This document shows positions 9,019 to 18,972 of a stretch of DNA of 64,000 nucleotides, in pieces; within the stretch, counting starts at the first letter, position 1, and every line of letters starts with the position of its first letter. Source of the stretch: Pseudomonas viridiflava (GTDB lineage Bacteria > Pseudomonadota > Gammaproteobacteria > Pseudomonadales > Pseudomonadaceae); contig NZ_UUIS01000019.1 in the NCBI RefSeq assembly GCF_900589395.1, positions 62,001 to 126,000 of the forward strand, written 5' to 3'. The position numbers and the translations under genes are program-made. Below the pieces are notes generated by a model. That model saw only the letters and a program-made list of their open reading frames with translations. It did not search any database and was not told the DNA's origin.

Positions 9019-10164
9019 CTACACCAGTCGGGCACCCAGCGCCTGCACCACCTGCGCCAGCGCCTGGGTGCCCTCGCCTTCGAGCCTGACCTTCAGTGCA
9101 TCGATTTCGCGGCGCGGCGGGTAGTGTTTGCGCAAGGCGTCGAACGCCTGGCGCTGGCTGTCGGTGTCACCTTCCAGGGTGCGGCGAAAGTCGGCATCGT
9201 CACGGCGCGGGTCGTAGACGCCTCGGCACAGCATGGCCAGGGCCCAGGCCGGGTCGGCCTCGCTGTCCAGGCCGATGTGCGCCAGCCAGTGGCGCGGCAG
9301 CAGGTCCTGCAATTGGATGCTGGCCGGCTGTTGCACAAAGGCGCACAGCGCCTGGTAGATCTGCGCCGTGCCGCGCTGGCGGCCGTCGAGGCTGTAGCCG
9401 GCAATGTGCGGGGTCGCCAGGGTGCACAGCTCGGCCAGCGGCACATGAACCTGCGGCTCGCCCTCCCAGACATCCAGCACCGCCTGCAAGTCCTCGCGGT
9501 CAAGCATCACCTCGTACAGTGCCTGGTTGTCGACCACCGCGCCCCGGCTGGCGTTGATCAGCCAGGTGCCCGGGCGCAGGCGCTCCAGGTGCGGGCGGTC
9601 GAACAGGTGCCAGCTGGGGTGGGCGCCGGCCCGGTCCAGCGGCGTGTGCAGGCTGATCACATCGCAGCGCTGGATGATCTCGTCCAGGCTCACATAGTCG
9701 CCACCCTCGACCTGCTGGCGCGGCGGATCACACACCAGCACGTTCCAGCCCAGACCACGCAGCACTTTGATCAACCGCCCGCCGACCTGCCCGGCCCCGA
9801 CCACGCCATACGTGCGCTGGGGCAACTCGACGCCTTCGATTTCGGCCAGGGTCAGCAGGCTGCCCAGCACGTAGTCGACCACGCCACGGGCATTGCAGCC
9901 CGGCGCGCTGGCCCACTGGATACCGGCCTCGGCGAAGTAGTCGAGGTCCAGGTGATCGGTGCCGATGGTGCAGGTGCCGACAAAGCGCACCGGGCTGCCG
10001 TCTAGCAGGGCGCGGTCGACCGGGGTCACCGAGCGCACCAGCAGGATATCGGCATCGGCCACGGCCGCCCGGTCGATGGCCCGGCCTGGCAAACGGCGGA
10101 TCGTGCCCAGCCCGGCAAAAAATGCGTCGAGCAGCGGAATGTTTTCGTCAGCAACGATGTGCAT
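9019..10164 (-). CDS. pdxB: Erythronate-4-phosphate dehydrogenase
   Basis: The 381-aa NAD-dependent enzyme oxidises 4-phosphoerythronate in the DXP-dependent pyridoxal 5'-phosphate pathway. It has the D-2-hydroxyacid dehydrogenase plan: nucleotide-binding [10 protein letters not shown], catalytic Arg in NASRGAVVD, Glu in WEGEP and His in TPHIAGYS. The extra C-terminal dimerisation domain (about residues 285-381) separates PdxB from other family members. The start [10 protein letters not shown] is canonical. It converges with the isochorismatase-like gene, with 9 bp between stops, and tusA lies 63 bp upstream on the same strand. Confidence 0.96.
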   Translation of the reverse strand: MHIVADENIPLLDAFFAGLGTIRRLPGRAIDRAAVADADILLVRSVTPVDRALLDGSPVRFVGTCTIGTDHLDLDYFAEAGIQWASAPGCNARGVVDYVLGSLLTLAEIEGVELPQRTYGVVGAGQVGGRLIKVLRGLGWNVLVCDPPRQQVEGGDYVSLDEIIQRCDVISLHTPLDRAGAHPSWHLFDRPHLERLRPGTWLINASRGAVVDNQALYEVMLDREDLQAVLDVWEGEPQVHVPLAELCTLATPHIAGYSLDGRQRGTAQIYQALCAFVQQPASIQLQDLLPRHWLAHIGLDSEADPAWALAMLCRGVYDPRRDDADFRRTLEGDTDSQRQAFDALRKHYPPRREIDALKVRLEGEGTQALAQVVQALGARLV

Positions 10165-10227
10165 GGGGTGGCTCCGTGGGTACGACGTGGGAACGGGAAC
10201 AGGCGCTCAAGCAAATGGCCGGGCCTG

Positions 10228-10482
10228 TCAATCAGCCTTCTTGCGAATCCAGTACAGGAACGTGCTGCCCTCGACCTGCTGGTCCACCAGCTCATGACCC
10301 AGGAACACGCAGAACTTGGGAATGTCGCGGCGGGTCGAGGGGTCGGTGGCGATCACCTTGAGCAAGCCGCCGGCGGCCAGGTCACGGACTTTCTGGTGCA
10401 GCATCATCACAGGTTCCGGACAGTTCAGGCCGGTGGCATCGAGGATGGCATCGGCGGTGGGGGTTTCGATCGGGTCGGGCAT
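10228..10482 (-). CDS. tusA: Sulfurtransferase TusA
   Basis: The 84-aa protein has the SirA/TusA signature [14 protein letters not shown] with the persulfide-carrying Cys21 in the CPxP motif. The second half, SFLYWIRKK, is normal for the family. TusA relays sulfur from IscS toward tRNA 2-thiouridine formation. The gene sits between rlmM and pdxB on the same strand, suggesting a short rlmM-tusA-pdxB run of genes. Confidence 0.95.
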   Translation of the reverse strand: MPDPIETPTADAILDATGLNCPEPVMMLHQKVRDLAAGGLLKVIATDPSTRRDIPKFCVFLGHELVDQQVEGSTFLYWIRKKAD

Positions 10483-10532
10483 GGGTTACTCCGAAAGCAG
10501 GTGAGCGGTGTGGCGCCTCGTATAAAGACAGT

Positions 10533-11597
10533 TCAGGCCTTGCGCAGGTCCAGACGACGTAGATGGCAAGTGACCTCTTCACGGTCGTGGTACAGCTGCT
10601 TGCAGCCGATGGAGACCTTGACGCCGCGCGCCTTGAAGCCGTCCTCGATGCGCTCCAGCAGGCGGCGCACTTCAGCGTAGCGCTGTTTCATCGGCAGCTT
10701 GAGGTTGACCACGGATTCGCGGCACAAGCCTTCGCCCAGCCAGGTTTCCAGCAAGGCGGCGTTGCGTGCCGGCTTTTCGACGATATCGCAGACCATCCAG
10801 TCCACGGTCTGGCGCGGTTTCCAGGTAAACCCGTCGGTCATCAGGTGCTGCACCAGGCCGGTGTCCATCAGGCTTTCGGCCATCGGGCCGTTGTCGATGG
10901 CCGTCACCAGCATGCCCCGGCGCACCAGCTGGTAGGTCCAGCCACCGGGTGCGGCGCCCAGATCGACGCCGGTCATGTCGCCGGACAGACGCTCGTCCCA
11001 CTGGTCGCGCGGGATGAAGTGATGCCAGGCCTCCTCAAGCTTGAGGGTCGAGCGGCTCGGCGCCTCGCGCGGAAACTTCAGGCGCGGGATGCCCATCGGC
11101 CACATGGCGTTGTTGTCGGCCTCGGCCAGGCCCAAAAAAACTTCGCGGCCACTCTTGAAGGTCAGCAACAGGCGCGGCAGCGCGGGGTCCTCACGCAGTT
11201 TGCCGGCCTTGAGCAAGGCCTTGCGCAACGGCGCTTCGAACTTGCGGCAAAAGGTCGAGAGCTCCTTGCCATCATTGGTGTCGAGCACTTCCAGCCACAG
11301 GCTGCCACACACCGGAAACGCGTTCAGGTGTTCGAGCAACACGCTGATACGGTCGGTTTCCGGCAGTTCGACGAATTCACCCCGCGCCCACTGGCGCGGG
11401 AAGATCAGACGGTCAAAACGCTGGCCCTGCATCAGGCGCTGGGCGCCGCCTTGTTCAAGGCAGATGAACTCGGCGCAGGCCGTGTCGGCCTTGGCCTTGG
11501 CATAACCGGCCACGTTCAGGCGGGCGGCGATGTCGGCTATTTCCGAGCAGACCTCGCTTTCAAAGCCGGGCCGGCAATGCATAAACAGCGTATTCAT
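10533..11597 (-). CDS. rlmM: 23S rRNA 2'-O-methyltransferase (C2498)
   Basis: The 354-aa SAM-dependent enzyme methylates the ribose of C2498 in 23S rRNA. The N-terminal half is a THUMP-like RNA-binding part beginning MNTLFMHCRPGFE. The Rossmann methyltransferase follows, with motif I in GVDLGAAPGGWTYQL and catalytic residues in WMVCDIVEKP and VVNLKLPMKQRY. I chose ATG 11597 because it matches the family N-terminus and has GGAG 8 bp upstream; an in-frame start eight codons earlier is less likely. It is divergent from acnA. Confidence 0.94.
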   Translation of the reverse strand: MNTLFMHCRPGFESEVCSEIADIAARLNVAGYAKAKADTACAEFICLEQGGAQRLMQGQRFDRLIFPRQWARGEFVELPETDRISVLLEHLNAFPVCGSLWLEVLDTNDGKELSTFCRKFEAPLRKALLKAGKLREDPALPRLLLTFKSGREVFLGLAEADNNAMWPMGIPRLKFPREAPSRSTLKLEEAWHHFIPRDQWDERLSGDMTGVDLGAAPGGWTYQLVRRGMLVTAIDNGPMAESLMDTGLVQHLMTDGFTWKPRQTVDWMVCDIVEKPARNAALLETWLGEGLCRESVVNLKLPMKQRYAEVRRLLERIEDGFKARGVKVSIGCKQLYHDREEVTCHLRRLDLRKA

Positions 11598-11799
11598 GGA
11601 CGGCTCCAGGGCCTGTGGCAATCAAAGCCGCGCATGATAGCCCAAACCGGAACCTCTGACGCAGCTCAAGGGTCCACACCCACAGTACGGGAATTGGCGC
11701 ACTGACCGTGTTGCGCCGCCGCTCAGGTCCTGATGCTCACAAGGACGTCAACGAACGCCCTTCGGCCAGGACGACTGCTCACTGTTCAAGGAGCCCTTC

Positions 11800-14544
11800 A
11801 TGCCCTCGCTCGATAGCCTGAAAAGCCGGAAAACCCTGGCGATCCAAGACAAGACCTACCATTACTTCAGCCTGCCCGAGGCCGCCCGCACCCTGGGTGA
11901 CCTGGACCGCCTGCCGATGTCGCTCAAGGTGCTGCTGGAAAACCTGCTGCGCTGGGAAGACGACAAGACCGTCACCGGCGATGATTTCAAGGCCCTGGCC
12001 AACTGGCTGAAAGAACGCCGCTCGGACCGCGAGATCCAGTACCGACCGGCGCGGGTATTGATGCAGGATTTTACCGGCGTGCCCGCCGTGGTCGACCTGG
12101 CCGCCATGCGCGCCGCCGTGGCCAAGGCCGGCGGCGACCCGCAGCGTATCAACCCGCTGTCGCCGGTGGACCTGGTGATCGATCACTCGGTGATGGTCGA
12201 CCATTACGCTTCCGACGGCGCCTTCGAGCAGAACGTCGACATCGAGATGCAGCGCAACGGTGAACGGTATGCGTTCCTGCGCTGGGGCCAGAGCGCCTTC
12301 GATAACTTCAGCGTGGTGCCGCCGGGCACCGGCATTTGCCACCAGGTCAACCTGGAGTACCTGGGCCGCACCGTGTGGACCAAAGAAGAAGACGGCCACA
12401 CCTATGCGTTCCCCGACACCCTGGTGGGCACCGACTCGCACACCACCATGATCAATGGCCTGGGCGTGCTGGGCTGGGGCGTGGGCGGCATCGAGGCCGA
12501 GGCCGCCATGCTCGGCCAGCCGGTGTCGATGCTGATTCCGGAGGTGATCGGCTTCAAGCTGACCGGCAAGCTCAAGGAAGGCATCACCGCCACCGACCTG
12601 GTGCTGACCGTCACCCAGATGCTGCGCAAGAAAGGCGTGGTCGGCAAGTTCGTCGAATTCTATGGCGACGGCCTGGCCGACCTGCCGTTGGCCGACCGCG
12701 CCACCATTGCCAACATGGCCCCGGAATACGGCGCCACCTGCGGCTTTTTCCCGGTCGATGACGTCACCCTGGATTACCTGCGCCTGTCGGGCCGCCCCGA
12801 CGCCACCGTCGAGCTGGTCGAGGCCTATTGCAAGGCTCAGGGCCTGTGGCGCCAGCCCGGCCAGGAACCCGCCTTCACCGACACCCTGGCGCTGGACATG
12901 GGCGAAGTTCAAGCCAGCCTCGCCGGCCCCAAGCGCCCGCAAGACCGCGTGCCACTGCCTGCGGTGGCGCAGGCCTTCGATGACTTCCTGGGCCTGCAAC
13001 TCAAGCCGGCCAAGGTCGAGGAAGGCCGCCTGGAAAGCGAAGGCGGCGGTGGCGTGGCGGTCGGCAATGCCGAACAAGTGACCGATGGCATCGCTTATGA
13101 ATACAACGGCCAGCGCTACCACCTGAACAACGGTGCGGTGGTCATTGCCGCCATCACCTCCTGCACCAACACCTCCAACCCCAGCGTGATGATGGCTGCC
13201 GGCCTGCTGGCCAAGAAGGCCGTCGAGAAAGGCCTGCAGCGCAAGCCTTGGGTCAAGAGTTCACTGGCGCCCGGTTCCAAGGTGGTGACCGACTACTACG
13301 AAGCCGCCGGCCTGACCCCGTACCTCGACCAGTTGGGTTTCGACCTGGTGGGCTATGGCTGCACCACGTGCATCGGCAACTCCGGCCCGCTGCTGGAGCC
13401 CATCGAGAAAGCCATCCAGCAATCGGACCTGACCGTGGCCTCGGTGCTGTCGGGCAACCGCAATTTCGAGGGCCGCGTACATCCCCTGGTCAAGACCAAC
13501 TGGCTGGCCTCGCCACCGCTGGTGGTGGCCTATGCCCTGGCGGGTAACGTGCGCATCGACATCAGTCGCGAACCCTTGGGCCAGGGCAGCGACGGGCAAC
13601 CGGTGTACCTGCGCGACATCTGGCCCAGCCAGCAGGAAATCGCCGAGGCCGTGCAAAAGGTCGACACCGCCATGTTCCACAAGGAATACGCCCAGGTGTT
13701 CGAAGGCGACGCGCAGTGGCAGGCGATCGAAGTGCCACAGGCGGCCACGTATGTGTGGCAAGCCGACTCCACCTATATTCAGCACCCACCGTTCTTCGAA
13801 GACATTGCCGGCCCCCTGCCGGTCATCGAGGACGTGCGCGACGCGCGGATCCTGGCACTGTTGGGCGACTCGGTAACCACCGACCACATCTCCCCGGCCG
13901 GCAATATCAAGACCGACAGCCCGGCAGGCCGCTACCTGCGTGAGCAAGGCGTGGAGCCCAGGGACTTCAACTCCTACGGTTCACGGCGCGGCAACCACGA
14001 AGTAATGATGCGCGGCACCTTCGCCAATATCCGCATTCGCAACGAAATGCTCGGCGGTGAAGAAGGCGGCTATACCCTGCACGTGCCCACCGATGAAAAA
14101 CTGCCGATCTTCGATGCCGCCATGCGCTATCAACAGGAAGGCACGCCACTGGTGATCGTGGCCGGGCAGGAATACGGCACCGGTTCCAGCCGTGACTGGG
14201 CCGCCAAGGGCACCAACCTGCTGGGGGTCAAGGCGGTGATTGCCGAAAGCTTCGAGCGCATCCACCGCTCCAACCTGGTGGGCATGGGCGTGCTGCCGTT
14301 GCAGTTCAAGGCGCCACACACGCGTAAGAGCCTGGGCTTGACCGGTCGCGAAACCCTGGCCATCAGCGGCCTGACCCAGGCCGAGCTGCGCCCGGGCATG
14401 AGCCTGCAACTGGACATTGCCTTCGAGGACGGCCGCCGGGAAACCCTCGAACTGCTGTGCCGCATCGACACCCTCAATGAAGTGGAATACTTCAAGGCCG
14501 GCGGCATTCTTCATTACGTGTTGCGTCAGTTGATCGCGGCCTGA
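11800..14544 (+). CDS. acnA: Aconitate hydratase A
   Basis: The 914-aa enzyme interconverts citrate and isocitrate in the TCA and glyoxylate cycles. The [4Fe-4S] ligands are visible as Cys455 (SCTNTSNP), Cys521 and Cys524 (GCTTCIGN). The C-terminal swivel domain carries [15 protein letters not shown]. Length and start ([13 protein letters not shown]) fit the AcnA/IRP class, and AAGGAG lies 6 bp before ATG 11800. The acnA-aer neighbourhood is conserved in pseudomonads; here a CPBP protease gene lies between the two. Confidence 0.98.
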   Translation: MPSLDSLKSRKTLAIQDKTYHYFSLPEAARTLGDLDRLPMSLKVLLENLLRWEDDKTVTGDDFKALANWLKERRSDREIQYRPARVLMQDFTGVPAVVDLAAMRAAVAKAGGDPQRINPLSPVDLVIDHSVMVDHYASDGAFEQNVDIEMQRNGERYAFLRWGQSAFDNFSVVPPGTGICHQVNLEYLGRTVWTKEEDGHTYAFPDTLVGTDSHTTMINGLGVLGWGVGGIEAEAAMLGQPVSMLIPEVIGFKLTGKLKEGITATDLVLTVTQMLRKKGVVGKFVEFYGDGLADLPLADRATIANMAPEYGATCGFFPVDDVTLDYLRLSGRPDATVELVEAYCKAQGLWRQPGQEPAFTDTLALDMGEVQASLAGPKRPQDRVPLPAVAQAFDDFLGLQLKPAKVEEGRLESEGGGGVAVGNAEQVTDGIAYEYNGQRYHLNNGAVVIAAITSCTNTSNPSVMMAAGLLAKKAVEKGLQRKPWVKSSLAPGSKVVTDYYEAAGLTPYLDQLGFDLVGYGCTTCIGNSGPLLEPIEKAIQQSDLTVASVLSGNRNFEGRVHPLVKTNWLASPPLVVAYALAGNVRIDISREPLGQGSDGQPVYLRDIWPSQQEIAEAVQKVDTAMFHKEYAQVFEGDAQWQAIEVPQAATYVWQADSTYIQHPPFFEDIAGPLPVIEDVRDARILALLGDSVTTDHISPAGNIKTDSPAGRYLREQGVEPRDFNSYGSRRGNHEVMMRGTFANIRIRNEMLGGEEGGYTLHVPTDEKLPIFDAAMRYQQEGTPLVIVAGQEYGTGSSRDWAAKGTNLLGVKAVIAESFERIHRSNLVGMGVLPLQFKAPHTRKSLGLTGRETLAISGLTQAELRPGMSLQLDIAFEDGRRETLELLCRIDTLNEVEYFKAGGILHYVLRQLIAA

Positions 14545-14551
14545 ACCCAGG

Positions 14552-14583
14552 GGCTCGTTACTGCCAAGGCGTAACGAGCCTTC
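14552..14583 (+). terminator. Hairpin after acnA
   Basis: A perfect 10-bp stem GGCTCGTTAC/GTAACGAGCC with a 9-nt loop begins 8 bp after the stop codon. Only a short T-rich tail (TTCTC) follows, so termination may be incomplete. Confidence 0.65.
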
Positions 14584-14646
14584 TCGCCTCTGTTGACCCA
14601 ACGCTGCGTGTGGCTAGAATCGCCCGCTTTCATTCAGGCGTTTCAT

Positions 14647-15450
14647 ATGACCGCATCGCGCTGGACGGCCCTGATCCTGCTGGGCCTGGGCTACAGCATT
14701 GCCCTGTCCAACGGCGGGCTTGAAACCCCGGCGCTGGGCACGCTGCTGATCCTGTTGCTCGCCGCGTTGGCGGTACGCCCCACGCGCGCCGTTGCCTTGC
14801 GCGGGGCCGGGCATGCCGTGTTCATCGCCACCGGCCTGGCCCTGGCATTGCACTGGCTGCCCGGCTTCGACAATGCGCCGCTCATGGCCATGAACCGCGC
14901 CAGCCCGCAAGCGGTTTGCTTCACCACCTACTGGAACCTGGACAAGCCCTTGATCGGCTTCTGGATCCTGCTGGCCTGCCCGTGGATCTGGCAGCCGGTC
15001 GATGCGCGCCGCACGCTGAACGTGACCCTGTTGGTCGCGCTGTCGATCACCGGCCTGTGCCTGCTGCTGGCCTGCATCATGGGCGTCACGGCCTGGGCGC
15101 CCAAGTGGCCACCCTACAGCCTTTTATGGTTGCTCAATAACCTGCTGCTGGTCTGCCTGACCGAAGAGCTCTTGTTTCGCGGCTATTTGCAAGGCGCGTT
15201 GCAACGAGCGCTGCAACCCTGCACCCGGCGCTGGCCGGCGGCGGCGCTGTTGCCCATTCCAGTGATTGCAGGGCTGTTCGGCCTGGCACATGTCGGCGGT
15301 GGCTGGGCCTGGACACTGCTCGCCACACTGGCCGGCATCGGCTATGGCATTGCCTGGCGATACGGTGGACTGTGGGCGGCGGTGGGTGCGCACTTCTGTC
15401 TTAATCTGGTGCACTTCACCCTCTTCGCTTACCCGATGCTGGAACGGTAA
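14647..15450 (+). CDS. CPBP-family intramembrane metalloprotease
   Basis: The 267-aa protein consists largely of hydrophobic helices (about seven to eight). It has the three CPBP (Abi/Rce1-like) motifs in order: [20 protein letters not shown] and [11 protein letters not shown], which supply the glutamates and histidines of the putative membrane active site. I chose ATG 14647 because it precedes the first membrane helix ([12 protein letters not shown]). Some relatives process prenylated or bacteriocin-related proteins, but no target is evident here. It may be read from acnA through the weak hairpin. Confidence 0.88.
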   Translation: MTASRWTALILLGLGYSIALSNGGLETPALGTLLILLLAALAVRPTRAVALRGAGHAVFIATGLALALHWLPGFDNAPLMAMNRASPQAVCFTTYWNLDKPLIGFWILLACPWIWQPVDARRTLNVTLLVALSITGLCLLLACIMGVTAWAPKWPPYSLLWLLNNLLLVCLTEELLFRGYLQGALQRALQPCTRRWPAAALLPIPVIAGLFGLAHVGGGWAWTLLATLAGIGYGIAWRYGGLWAAVGAHFCLNLVHFTLFAYPMLER

Positions 15451-15486
15451 GCGCGACCGCTGGCAGGCATTTGCGTGATCGGTGCC

Positions 15487-15513
15487 TCAATTTTCTGCGG
15501 GGGGTGCCGATAA
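15487..15513 (+). promoter_or_regulatory. FliA (sigma-28)-type promoter upstream of aer
   Basis: TCAATTTT (15487-15494), an 11-nt spacer and GCCGATAA (15506-15513) match the flagellar sigma-28 consensus TAAAGTTT-N11-GCCGATAA, with 6 of 8 in the -35 and 8 of 8 in the -10. It is 38 bp upstream of the aer ATG, which places expression of this receptor in the flagellar regulon. Confidence 0.75.
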
Positions 15514-15551
15514 CTCGCCAAAGCCTTATTGGATCGAAGGATCGAATACCC

Positions 15552-17117
15552 ATGCGTAATAACCAGCCCATCACCCAACGTGAGCGGACATTTGCAGCCC
15601 AACAACGGTTGATTTCCACCACCGATACCAAAGGCGTGATCACCTACTGCAACGAGGCCTTTGAGCAGATCAGCGGCTTCAGCCAACTGGAACTGCTCAA
15701 GTCTTCACACAACCTGGTGCGCCACCCCGATGTACCGCCCGCCGTGTTCGAACACATGTGGGCCACGCTCAAGACTGGCCAGCCCTGGATGGGGATCGTC
15801 AAGAACCGCTGCAAGAATGGCGACCACTACTGGGTCAATGCCTATGTGACGCCGATCCTGGACAGCGGCAAGGTGGTCGGCTACGAGTCGGTGCGTGTCA
15901 AGCCGACCGCCGAGCAGGTGCGCCGCGCCCAGGCGCTGTATGCACGCCTCAACGCTGGCAAGTCCGCCGTACCGGGTCGCGACAAGTGGCTGCCGGTGCT
16001 GCAGGACTGGGTGCCGTTCATCCTGATCAGCCAGATCGGCTTCGTGATCGGCGTGCTGCTCAACTCCTGGTGGGGCTTCATCCTGGCCGCCGCCCTGTCG
16101 GTGCCGCTGGGCCTGATCGGCCTGAGCTGGCAGCAACGGGGCATCAAGCGCCTGCTGCGCCTGGCCGAACAGACCACCTCCGACCCGCTCATCGCGCAGA
16201 TGTACACCGACAGCCGCGGCCCGCAGGCGCGCCTGGAAATGTCGATCCTCAGCCAGGATGCCCGCCTGAAAACCTGCCTGACCCGCCTGCAGGACACCGC
16301 CGAGCACCTGAACCTGCAGGCCGAGCAATCCAACGCCCTGGCCAATGCCAGCTCCGCGGGCCTGGAGCGCCAGCGCGTCGAGACCGAACAGGTCGCCGCC
16401 GCCATCAACCAGATGGCCGCCACCACCCAACAGGTGGCCAGCCATGTGCAAAGCGCGGCCGACGCCACGCAACAGGCCAACGAACTGACCCGCCGCGGCC
16501 GCGACATTGCCGGCGAAACCCGCGAGGCGATCCAGCGCCTGTCCACCGCCGTCGGTGAAACCGGCCTGACTGTGACCCAACTGGCCAAAGACAGCGATGA
16601 AATTGGCGGCGTGGTCGATGTCATCAAAGGCATTGCCGACCAGACCAACCTGCTGGCCCTCAACGCCGCCATCGAAGCGGCACGCGCCGGCGAAATGGGC
16701 CGCGGTTTTGCCGTGGTGGCCGACGAAGTCCGCCAACTGGCTCAGCGCACCACCGAGTCCACCGGACAAATCCATGGCCTGATCGCCAAGCTGCAACAGA
16801 CCGCCAACAACGCCGTGCAAACCATGAACAGCGGCCACCGCCAGGCCGAAGAAGGCGTGGCCCGCGTACTGGAAGCCGACCAGGCGCTGGTGGGCATCAG
16901 CGAGGCCGTGGCCAATATCACCGACATGGCCACCCAGATCGCCGCCGCCACCGAACAACAAAGCTCGGTGGCCGACGAGATCAGCCGCAACATCTCCAAT
17001 ATCGCCGACCTGGCCGACCAGACCTCCGACGGCGCCCAGCGCTCGGCCGTTCTCAGTGCCGAACTGACCCATACCGCGCATTCGCAGTATTCGTTGGTGG
17101 AACGGTTCAACCGGTAG
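15552..17117 (+). CDS. aer: Aerotaxis receptor Aer (PAS + MCP)
   Basis: The 521-aa protein has an N-terminal FAD-binding PAS domain ([26 protein letters not shown], the motif around the FAD-contacting residues of Aer; [15 protein letters not shown]). Next come two adjacent hydrophobic segments (about 155-195) that anchor it without a periplasmic domain, a HAMP-like stretch and a cytoplasmic signalling hairpin with [20 protein letters not shown]. It should sense cellular redox or oxygen state and signal through CheW/CheA. ATG 15552 gives the normal Aer N-terminus. The position downstream of acnA matches aer of P. aeruginosa and aer2 of P. putida. Confidence 0.94.
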   Translation: MRNNQPITQRERTFAAQQRLISTTDTKGVITYCNEAFEQISGFSQLELLKSSHNLVRHPDVPPAVFEHMWATLKTGQPWMGIVKNRCKNGDHYWVNAYVTPILDSGKVVGYESVRVKPTAEQVRRAQALYARLNAGKSAVPGRDKWLPVLQDWVPFILISQIGFVIGVLLNSWWGFILAAALSVPLGLIGLSWQQRGIKRLLRLAEQTTSDPLIAQMYTDSRGPQARLEMSILSQDARLKTCLTRLQDTAEHLNLQAEQSNALANASSAGLERQRVETEQVAAAINQMAATTQQVASHVQSAADATQQANELTRRGRDIAGETREAIQRLSTAVGETGLTVTQLAKDSDEIGGVVDVIKGIADQTNLLALNAAIEAARAGEMGRGFAVVADEVRQLAQRTTESTGQIHGLIAKLQQTANNAVQTMNSGHRQAEEGVARVLEADQALVGISEAVANITDMATQIAAATEQQSSVADEISRNISNIADLADQTSDGAQRSAVLSAELTHTAHSQYSLVERFNR

Positions 17118-17130
17118 GCTCTACGGTGTT

Positions 17131-17169
17131 AAAAAACCCCGCCAAGTGTACGCCTGGCGGGGTTTTTTT
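17131..17169 (+). terminator. Intrinsic terminator after aer
   Basis: AAAAAACCCCGCCA pairs with TGGCGGGGTTTTTT over 14 bp around a 10-nt loop and ends in a T run. It starts 13 bp after the aer stop and can act in both directions. Confidence 0.93.
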
Positions 17170-17298
17170 ATTGCGCAGATTTAATGAAAAGTCGCCAGGC
17201 ACGCCGGCAGTTCCTACACAGCTATAAAAAACAAACCCCGGTGTTTGCAGGACATTTCCCAAATGTTTTCAAAGAGGGTGCTGTTTCACTCAAGCGGG

Positions 17299-17360
17299 TT
17301 GACAGGTGACTGACGAGGCGATTAGTTCGAAATCAGGCCAGACAAACGGGGCCTGATTTC
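17299..17360 (+). promoter_or_regulatory. Leader region with 11-bp perfect inverted repeat
   Basis: A TTGACA at 17299-17304 could be a -35 element, although the -10 at the right spacing (TTAGTT) is poor. Downstream, GAAATCAGGCC (17329-17339) and GGCCTGATTTC (17350-17360) form a perfect 11-bp inverted repeat with a 10-nt spacer, ending 58 bp before the first Ig-like gene. There is no T run after it, so it is an operator or 5' UTR hairpin rather than a terminator. Confidence 0.5.
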
Positions 17361-17418
17361 ACACCTACTTAATGTGTCACTCAGGTCATGTTGATTTGAG
17401 ATGGCATGAGGAAAAGAT

Positions 17419-18089
17419 ATGAGAACTGCCAGTAACCCTAACATCAAAGCCCCTGTCATACCTGCAGCAAAAGCAGACGGCCTCATCAAACTTTCTGACC
17501 TGACACACGATCTGGACATGCACTTTTCCATGTGGGAAGGTCTGGAACCTTATGATGCTTATCAGCTTGCATTTAATGGCCTGACCATAGGCCCCCTGAC
17601 TCGCTTCACTGATCCAGTACCGGGAGCCTTGATCAGTCTTACAATCCCTTTGGCACTTCTGCAATCAGAAGGCAATCATCGCATTGCCTATCGAGTCACC
17701 TCTTACCCAGGCGGCGATGTATTTGACTCGCCAGCAACAATTATCCGAATCGACCGCACCGCCCCAGGTGCCGCTCTTCTGGCGCCCCTTATCTTTCCAC
17801 ACACTCAAGATACACTCACCGCGCATATCCCTGGCTATGCCGGCATGGCAGCGGGCGACACGCTCCAGAGCTTTTGCAATGGCGTGCCAGGCCCTGTGCA
17901 CATCATCAGCGATGACGACCTGAGCACCCATTGATGCAGATCGACTTCAGCCGCAAGTTCCTGCAAGGCCTGAGCAGTGCCGAAATCGAATTTACCTATC
18001 ACGTCACTGACCGCGCCGGTAATCAATCGCGACTGGCCCAGCCTGTAAGGCTTACAGCGAAGTTCGAGAACCTTCCTACACCCACTTGA
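17419..18089 (+). pseudogene. Ig-like modular protein, frameshifted (paralogue 1)
   Basis: ATG 17419 has a GAGGAAAAG ribosome-binding site. The first frame runs to a TGA at 17932-17934 (171 aa). The homologous sequence continues at once in another frame from 17931 to a TGA at 18087-18089. The part before the break matches paralogues 2 and 3 (FSMWEG; IDRTAPG; HIPGYAGM), and the part after it (VTDRAGNQS) matches their VIDRAGNPS and VTDLAGNVS. One missing base in the CCC run around 17927-17930 restores the alignment. Even when repaired it would have only about 220 aa, one third of the others. No signal peptide is seen. Function unknown. Confidence 0.8.
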
Positions 18090-18414
18090 ATATAGACTCA
18101 TTAACACCGCATTTTTTTGAGTGCGGGACATTGAGTAAACAGGCTGTACGAATTCTCTGGTATTTCAGCAACCTCAACCACACCGGATTTTCCAATTTAA
18201 ACTGAGCTTGCCTGCGACCCCGCTGGTGACAGGCCTTGAATCCAATAACCTGACAGGAACATTATGCCTTATCGCAAAAAACACCTTTACCTGGACCTGC
18301 CTGCCTTCAAGGCACCCGATATTTGAACCTGCACACTTAAACGCATTGACTGCCCCTTTGCACGAACAGTCACTTCAATGAAAAAGTCTTTGATAGTCAC
18401 AAGGTGAGCCAACC
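18090..18414. other. Intergenic stretch with a 20-codon ORF
   Basis: The only possible coding element is 18264-18326, a 20-aa frame (MPYRKKHLYLDLPAFKAPDI) with an AGGAAC ahead of its ATG. Reading past its stop gives no recognisable domain. It may be the remnant 5' end of another gene of this locus. Nothing else is visible. Confidence 0.35.
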
Positions 18415-18912
18415 ATGGAAGAAGCACCCCCGGCAGACGAGCCAACCAACGAGCAAACACCCGCCATAAAACCCGACACCGCAAATGAAGGCAAAGAGGG
18501 AGGTGAAGATGAAGAAAAACCTGTCGACCTTTACCTTCAGCGTTACCTTGACGGCCAGCGCTCATTGCTGAATCTGCCGGAAATCTCCATCAGCCTCAGG
18601 CCACCCAGCCTTGGCAACGCCAATCCCGAATCCGTCAGCCAGGCCCAGGTCCAGGCCGGTATAACCGTGTTGATTCCCGGCTCGCCGATGATGCGTCGCG
18701 AAGATGTCATCGTCATGCACTGGGGCGCACACGAGTGTTCGAATACTCTGTTTCACGACACCATCGGTCACCACATCGTCTGGTCACCCTGCATTGACTA
18801 TCAAGCCCTTGGTCTCAAGCAGTCTGGTCGGCTGGAGATGTATTACCAGGTCTGGCGCGCCGAAGAACTGATTGGCACATCCCCCTTTGTTGAGGTGGCT
18901 GTCGAGCCCTAG
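18415..18912 (+). CDS. Acidic single Ig-like-module protein
   Basis: The 165-aa protein has an unusual first 36 residues, almost all Glu, Asp, Pro, Ala and Lys. About 110 residues follow that resemble one module of the neighbouring large proteins: GITVLIPGSPMMRREDVIVMHWG corresponds to VRVRYPDMGPEDRVVVSWRG in the 634-aa protein and to VDIPHYPGAQAYDLIQLFWG in the 621-aa protein. No signal peptide or membrane helix is present. AAGGTGAG lies 7 bp before ATG 18415. I cannot assign a function; it is placed as a minimal member of the locus family. Confidence 0.65.
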   Translation: MEEAPPADEPTNEQTPAIKPDTANEGKEGGEDEEKPVDLYLQRYLDGQRSLLNLPEISISLRPPSLGNANPESVSQAQVQAGITVLIPGSPMMRREDVIVMHWGAHECSNTLFHDTIGHHIVWSPCIDYQALGLKQSGRLEMYYQVWRAEELIGTSPFVEVAVEP

Positions 18913-18924
18913 AGTTGCTTCACT

Positions 18925-18963
18925 AAAAAGCCCCCGGTGATCGCTCGCCGGGGGCTTTTTTCA
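18925..18963. terminator. Bidirectional terminator
   Basis: AAAAAGCCCCCGG pairs with CCGGGGGCTTTTTT across 11 nt between two convergent genes. A and T runs on both sides allow termination of both the acidic Ig-module gene and the autotransporter gene. Confidence 0.93.
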
Positions 18964-18972
18964 TTAATGACT

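Noticed and set aside
15705..17081. 458-codon minus-strand frame opposite aer
   Set aside because: Gly/Val/His-rich shadow of the receptor's codons.
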